A DNA stretch of 9,881 bases from Planctomycetaceae bacterium. GTDB taxonomy: Bacteria; Planctomycetota; Planctomycetia; Pirellulales; Thermoguttaceae. Within the stretch, counting starts at the first letter, position 1; each line of letters opens with the position of its first letter. Where the stretch lies: contig WRMR01000150.1 in the NCBI GenBank assembly GCA_009776995.1, forward strand, positions 1-9,881. Reading direction: 5' to 3'. The notes beneath the pieces are model-generated. The model was not told the DNA's origin. It did not search any database and saw nothing but the letters and a program-made list of their open reading frames with translations. The position numbers were made by a program, and so were the translations under genes. Positions 6,322 to 9,881 of the stretch are shown here, in pieces.

Positions 6322-6374
6322 GGAGGAAAACATTGATCGTCGCTTTAACGTCCTGTCAGGAAGGAAAAAAATGA
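6322..6374 (+). other. Possible 13-codon leader ORF overlapping the S46 start
   Basis: GGAGG at 6322-6326, six bases before TTG 6333, could start a short peptide (L/M-I-V-A-L-T-S-C-Q-E-G-K-K). Its TGA stop (6372-6374) overlaps the S46 start in an ATGA arrangement, the geometry of translational coupling. It lies wholly inside the predicted leader. The peptide has no recognised features, and TTG is a minor start codon, so this is tentative. Confidence 0.3.
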
Positions 6375-8455
6375 AAAGAATTTTGATTTTTGCTGCAATT
6401 TTATGTTTTTGTGGATGCACATGGGCTGTTGCGGAAGAGGGGATGTGGCTTTTTACCAATCCGCCGACGGAAGCTATTGCGGAACAGTACGGTGTGACCT
6501 TGACGCCGGAGTGGCTCGAACGGGTGCAAAAATCGTCGATTCGTTTCGGCAATGGTGGGTCGGCGTCGTTTGTTTCGCCCCAAGGTCTTTTGATGACCAA
6601 TCATCATGTCGGCATTTCAACCTTGCAACGCATGAGTACGGCGGACGACGATCTGGTGAAAAACGGTTATTATGCCGAAACCCTTGCCGATGAACGCAAG
6701 TGTCCGGGTGTTGAATTGAACGTGCTTTGGGAAGTTCGCGACGTGACCGCGCAGGTTCAAGCCGCCGTGCGTCCGGGACTGACGGGTGACGCCGCCGAGC
6801 AGGCGCGTCGGGCAATCATCAGTAAAATCGAAAGCGCGACCAATGAGGAAACCGGTCTGAAATGCGAAGTGGTTGCGTTTTTCAACGGCGGCTTGTACCA
6901 CCTGTATTGCTACAAAAAATACACGGACATCCGGTTGGTTTTCGCGCCGGAACAGGCCATCGGTTTCTTTGGCGGCGACCCGGACAATTTCGAGTACCCG
7001 CGTTATTGCCTGGATGTGACGTTTTTCCGGGCTTACGAAAACGACGAACCTGCCGAAACACCGAATTACCTCACATTCAGCGAAAACGGCGCGGTGGACG
7101 ACGAACTGGTGTTCGTTTCGGGACATCCCGGTCGCACAAACCGGTTCAAGACTGTGGCCGAACTCAAGTTTTACCGTGACAAACTCAATCCCTACGGCAT
7201 GGAAAAAGTCTATCGCAAGGAAGTCACGATGAAAGCTTATGGCGAAATGAGTGCTGAAAATTTGCGACAGGTGCAAACCGAGATTTTCCGGTGGACGAAC
7301 TACCGCAAAGTGCGGCTGGGCGTGTTGACCAGCCTGCAGGACGCGTCGCTCATGGCACGCAAGGAAGCGGAGGAAAAGGCGTTGCGTGACGAAATCACCC
7401 GCGCCCGGCTGCTCAATCTGAACGAAGCGTCCCCGTGGCTGCAAATCGAACGGGCGTTGAAACAGTGGGAGCCGATCATGTACGCGCATGATTTGCTCGA
7501 AACAGGTGAAGGCTTCAACACGCCGCTGTTCACTTATGCCAGGCAACTCGTCCGTGCGGCTCAGGAATCGCAAAAGCCGGACGAAAAACGCTTGCGGGGT
7601 TTTATGACCGCCGATTTGCCGAATATTCGCACCTCGCTGGAAGCGGAGTCGCCGTTTTACGCGGAGGTGGAAATTGCCAAATTGGGCGATTCGCTGACGC
7701 TGCTCATCGAGAAACTGGGAGCCGAAGACCAGCTTGTCAAGCAGATGATGGCGGGCAAGTCGCCGCAGAATCGTGCCCTTGAATTGATTCGGGGAACGAA
7801 ACTGGCGGATGCGGAAACCCGTGTCGCGTACTTTGACACGGCGATTGAAGTCGGGCAAATTGCGACGGACGACCCGATGGTCGAACTGGCACTGGCCCTA
7901 GACAAACGTGCCAGGGAATTGCGGAGCGTCATGGAAACACGGGTCGAGGAACCTATGCGGCAGGCTTACACGAAAATCGCCGACGCGCGTTTCAAACTGT
8001 ACGGCACAACGGTTTATCCCGACGCGACGTTTACATTACGGCTGACCTACGGGCAGATCAAGGGCGTGACCGATCCGGACGGCTCGACGCATCCGGCCTG
8101 GACGATCATGGGTAACACCTTCAAGCACGGCGAGGCACACAATTTTATTGCGCCCTACACGTTGCCGGATTCCTGGATGGCGGCCCGTGACCGCATCGAA
8201 GCCGACACACCGATGAACACGATTTCGACCACGGACACCATCGGCGGCAACTCGGGCAGCCCGATGATCAATGCGGCGGGAGAAATCGTCGGCATTTTGT
8301 TCGACGGCAACCGTGTGGCACATGCCCGCAGTTTCATTTATGACGACACGCACATCCGCTCGGTGTCGGTGTGTTCGACGGCGATTATTGAGTCGTTGAA
8401 ATCGGTGTATGCGACGGAAAGACTCCTGCAAGAATTGGAAACTGTCATGAAATAA
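6371..8455 (+). CDS. Secreted S46 family dipeptidyl-peptidase (DPP7/DPP11-like)
   Basis: 694 residues from ATG 6371, preceded by AGGAAGGA and beginning with a signal peptide (MKRILIFAAILCFCGCTWAVA, likely cut before EEG). The longer frame to 6194 is excluded by the promoter and by burial of the signal peptide. The mature N-terminus EEGMW is typical of S46. Catalytic His is in TNHHVG (His79 by analogy). The conserved Asp region is GGDPDNFEYPRY (201-212). The nucleophile is Ser628 in GGNSGSP (625-631). Gly646, 18 residues past the Ser in FDGN, matches the residue that is Gly in DPP7 (hydrophobic P1) and Arg in DPP11 (acidic P1), so DPP7-like preference is predicted. The long helical insert (about 290-540) is the family's capping domain. 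Role: N-terminal dipeptide release from peptides in the periplasm or outside. Full length; transcribed alone. Confidence 0.94.
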   Translation: MKRILIFAAILCFCGCTWAVAEEGMWLFTNPPTEAIAEQYGVTLTPEWLERVQKSSIRFGNGGSASFVSPQGLLMTNHHVGISTLQRMSTADDDLVKNGYYAETLADERKCPGVELNVLWEVRDVTAQVQAAVRPGLTGDAAEQARRAIISKIESATNEETGLKCEVVAFFNGGLYHLYCYKKYTDIRLVFAPEQAIGFFGGDPDNFEYPRYCLDVTFFRAYENDEPAETPNYLTFSENGAVDDELVFVSGHPGRTNRFKTVAELKFYRDKLNPYGMEKVYRKEVTMKAYGEMSAENLRQVQTEIFRWTNYRKVRLGVLTSLQDASLMARKEAEEKALRDEITRARLLNLNEASPWLQIERALKQWEPIMYAHDLLETGEGFNTPLFTYARQLVRAAQESQKPDEKRLRGFMTADLPNIRTSLEAESPFYAEVEIAKLGDSLTLLIEKLGAEDQLVKQMMAGKSPQNRALELIRGTKLADAETRVAYFDTAIEVGQIATDDPMVELALALDKRARELRSVMETRVEEPMRQAYTKIADARFKLYGTTVYPDATFTLRLTYGQIKGVTDPDGSTHPAWTIMGNTFKHGEAHNFIAPYTLPDSWMAARDRIEADTPMNTISTTDTIGGNSGSPMINAAGEIVGILFDGNRVAHARSFIYDDTHIRSVSVCSTAIIESLKSVYATERLLQELETVMK

Positions 8456-8457
8456 CG

Positions 8458-8468
8458 TGTTCAAAAAC
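8458..8468. repeat. 11-bp repeat TGTTCAAAAAC, copy 1
   Basis: Begins 2 bp after the S46 stop. The same 11 bases occur in opposite orientation at 9456-9466, shortly after the Nudix stop. The two copies bracket the CPBP gene as an inverted pair. Short and AT-rich, so chance is possible. Confidence 0.3.
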
Positions 8469-8497
8469 TTTTTTCAACGCGGAAGTTGATCAGAGCC

Positions 8498-8524
8498 GCA
8501 ATCGTAAGATTGCAGTGGTTTTTT
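8498..8524 (+). terminator. Rho-independent terminator of the S46 gene
   Basis: GCAATC-GTAA-GATTGC (8498-8513) is a perfect 6-bp stem with a tetraloop. Five bases (AGTGG) and then six T (8519-8524) follow. It lies 43 bp after the S46 stop. The T-run is slightly distant, so efficiency is uncertain; the mirrored copy at 8529-8544 can form a longer alternative stem. Confidence 0.6.
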
Positions 8525-8544
8525 CTTCGCAATCTTACGATTGC
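8498..8544. repeat. Inverted pair of 16-bp near-palindromes
   Basis: GCAATCGTAAGATTGC (8498-8513) is repeated as its exact reverse complement GCAATCTTACGATTGC (8529-8544), with 15 bp between. Each copy is itself a 6-bp stem with a 4-base loop, so the unit can fold as two small hairpins or one perfect 16-bp stem. This is more structure than a terminator needs and resembles REP/BIME-like paired palindromes. No further copy was seen in the window. Confidence 0.65.
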
Positions 8545-8583
8545 CACCCGGATTACGAGTACGGCTTGGATTGTTTCGTTGGG

Positions 8584-8606
8584 AAAAAACGTTTCATGTA
8601 TGAAAC
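8584..8606 (-). terminator. Terminator of the CPBP gene, overlapping its stop codon
   Basis: On -, GTTTCAT-AC-ATGAAAC (8606-8591) folds as a 6-bp stem with a 4-nt loop and is directly followed by G and six T (8590-8584). The stem encodes the last codons of the protein (FHT) and the TGA stop. The stem is AT-rich, so it may be weak. Confidence 0.55.
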
Positions 8607-9298
8607 ACAATCTGGTCAAGGTTGATGCCGCTAAAAACAATCGCGAATGCTACGGTGTCGTACAATCCATGTGCTAAAATACACGACCATAAATTTCGGC
8701 GATTCAGCAGGTAAATCATGCTGAAGCCCACTGCGATGAACCCGGCAACAAGCATTCCTGTCACCCCCTGGTAATCATGAGCGATCCCCGTGCAAGCCGA
8801 AGTCAGCAAGACGGTACACGCACAAGTCACCCAACGCGGACAACCTTCTTTCAACAATATTATCTCTAGGGAATTTTGGAGGAACCCCCGAAGCAGAAGC
8901 TCTTCCAGGAACGCCCCGAACAGCCACGCGATGACCAACCCCGCCGCCAGTGCCGGGATATTGCCCCGGATAGTCTGGAATGCGGCAAGGTTCGGCGTCG
9001 TCCCTGTGACGGCAATGGCAACATGTTTTGCTGCGAAGGACAAAGGAATCAAAACCGCCGTCGCGATCAAGGTGGTCAGTGCCAAACGCCTGACATTCTC
9101 CGGCTTGTGAAAACCGACGTTGCTCCAGGTTTTGCCTTGCAAGCGGAGCATCCCCCACGCCAAAAGTGTGCTGAAAACCAGCCCCGCAAGCAGAAACACA
9201 TTGTTGAAAGCAAAAACCGATGGCAACAAAACCACAAGAACTTGTAACAAAATCCCGGTTTTGCTTTCCATGAAGGGTGGTTTTTCGCGGGAAGTCAT
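8594..9298 (-). CDS. CPBP family intramembrane metalloprotease (CAAX/Abi type)
   Basis: 234-residue polytopic membrane protein. Hydrophobic segments lie at about 15-50, 72-97, 113-130, 157-172, 178-198 and 203-224. The CPBP signature is complete: motif 1 EELLLRG (E132, E133, R137), motif 2 GIAHDYQG (His174), and motif 3 WSCILAHGLYD (His210, Asp214), which together make the glutamate/histidine metal-type site inside the membrane. The family includes CAAX prenyl endopeptidases and bacteriocin-immunity proteins; which activity applies here cannot be told, and no bacteriocin or prenylation gene is nearby. Start ATG 9298 has only a weak purine stretch (AAGAAAAAT); ATG 9271 (Met10) is an alternative. 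The upstream Nudix gene is 172 bp away on the same strand. A terminator overlaps the stop codon. Confidence 0.9.
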   Translation of the reverse strand: MTSREKPPFMESKTGILLQVLVVLLPSVFAFNNVFLLAGLVFSTLLAWGMLRLQGKTWSNVGFHKPENVRRLALTTLIATAVLIPLSFAAKHVAIAVTGTTPNLAAFQTIRGNIPALAAGLVIAWLFGAFLEELLLRGFLQNSLEIILLKEGCPRWVTCACTVLLTSACTGIAHDYQGVTGMLVAGFIAVGFSMIYLLNRRNLWSCILAHGLYDTVAFAIVFSGINLDQIVFHT

Positions 9299-9470
9299 AT
9301 TTTTCTTGCATTGTTTTCAGAGAAACTGACACAATAATCGATTGATTCATTTTGCACACTGAAAACTCGAATGGAACGGGATTTTCACAGATTCATCCGT
9401 GCTGATCTGTTCGATCAATGTCATCAGTGTACCTTTGACATTATCAGAATAAGTTGTTTTTGAACAAGCT
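9299..9470. other. Intergenic gap between Nudix and CPBP genes with small inverted repeats
   Basis: Contains AATGTCA (9417-9423)/TGACATT (9436-9442), a perfect 7-bp stem with a 12-nt loop, and ACAGAT (9387-9392)/ATCTGT (9405-9410). Neither is followed by a T-run on the - strand, so termination after the Nudix gene is uncertain. No convincing promoter for the CPBP gene was found. Confidence 0.4.
9456..9466. repeat. 11-bp repeat TGTTCAAAAAC, copy 2 (inverted)
   Basis: Reads TGTTCAAAAAC on -, starting 4 nt past the Nudix stop codon; inverted relative to the copy at 8458-8468. Both copies lie just 3' of a stop codon, in the sense of the gene they follow. Confidence 0.3.
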
Positions 9471-9881
9471 CTAACAATAATTCAGCATATAGTGTTGCAA
9501 TCCGATCAGCGTTTTGGCGTCGGTGATCCTGCCGCTGGTGATCATTTCGCGGATTTCCCGCCAGTCGGCGATGAGCGGTTCGATGTCTTCGCCGTCTTCG
9601 AGTGCCGTTCTGCCTGGCGTCAGTTCCGACGCAACGAACAGGTGCAACTGCTCTCGGATAATCCCCGGCGACGAATAAAACGTAATCAGCGGTTCCATTT
9701 TCCCGGCGGTGTAACCGGTTTCCTCAATCAATTCGCGATGGGCCGACGCAAGTGGCTCTTCGCCCGGCTCCAGCGTTCCGGCGGGCAGTTCGATCAAATA
9801 CGCATTGACCGCAACGCGATACTGCCGCAACAGCACAACCCGTCCGTCATCAAGCAACGGCAGAATCCCGACCGCACCGGG
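9471..9881 (-). CDS. Nudix hydrolase, ADP-ribose pyrophosphatase-like (5' partial)
   Basis: The frame stays open to the right edge: TTG at 9857 is only an internal codon, and eight further codons (PGAVGILP) precede it, so about 136 residues are visible and the N-terminus lies outside the window. Counting from codon 9857, the Nudix box is complete: G27-x5-E33-x7-R41-E42-L-x-E45-E46-x-G48-Y (GTLEPGEEPLASAHRELIEETGY). The flanking PGAVGILPLLDDGRVVLLRQY and the preceding ELPAG are typical of the NudF/ADP-ribose pyrophosphatase group, which splits ADP-ribose into AMP and ribose 5-phosphate using Mg2+. A housekeeping clean-up role in the cytoplasm is expected; exact substrate specificity is not provable here. 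The CPBP gene follows on the same strand. Confidence 0.9.
   Translation of the reverse strand, partial: PGAVGILPLLDDGRVVLLRQYRVAVNAYLIELPAGTLEPGEEPLASAHRELIEETGYTAGKMEPLITFYSSPGIIREQLHLFVASELTPGRTALEDGEDIEPLIADWREIREMITSGRITDAKTLIGLQHYMLNYC

Noticed and set aside
6351..6361. TCCTG-T-CAGGA palindrome next to the S46 ribosome binding site
   Set aside because: A one-base loop cannot fold stably as RNA, and it is short enough to be chance.
6194..6370. N-terminal extension of the S46 reading frame (59 extra codons)
   Set aside because: It would start upstream of the strong promoter at 6269-6297 and bury the signal peptide; ATG 6371 has its own ribosome binding site.

Overview
The window looks like chromosomal DNA from a planctomycete (Pirellula-like lineage). 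The strongest clue is the gene at 2304-3452: a type IV prepilin-like N-terminus followed by the DUF1559 (PF07596) body with its H-X9-DG motif, a family greatly expanded in Planctomycetes. It is followed by a small lipoprotein with a transthyretin-like fold, a common planctomycete pairing. A primary sigma factor, a secreted S46 peptidase and a solitary GldA/NatA-type ABC ATPase fit the same picture. Base composition is near 50-55% GC in genes, with one markedly AT-rich gap.

Layout, left to right: (1) the primary sigma factor (RpoD/SigA) on +, whose reading frame runs off the left edge. (2) A convergent unit on -, DUF1559 protein then lipoprotein, separated from the sigma gene by a long imperfect hairpin (1603-1669). 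(3) An AT-rich gene-free stretch, 3453-3974. (4) A + strand pair, a GT2-like protein that lacks the expected DXD metal site, and 40 bp downstream an XRE-type DNA-binding protein. (5) An ABC ATPase on -, convergent to that pair and divergent from (6) a secreted S46 dipeptidyl-peptidase on +. Good sigma-70-type promoters are visible for both divergent genes. (7) A CPBP (CAAX-type) intramembrane protease and a Nudix hydrolase, both on -. The Nudix gene is cut by the right edge.

Working together: the sigma factor and Nudix hydrolase are housekeeping. The DUF1559 protein and lipoprotein are predicted envelope proteins that probably share a transcript. The S46 peptidase would release dipeptides outside the cytoplasm. 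No known defence, CRISPR, biosynthetic or mobile system was recognised, and no transposase or tRNA. The least explained items are the degenerate GT2-like/XRE pair, the 67-nt hairpin at 1603-1669, a pair of inverted 16-bp near-palindromes at 8498-8544, and a possible 13-codon leader ORF overlapping the S46 start. All coordinates and pairings were read by eye; no search or folding program was run.
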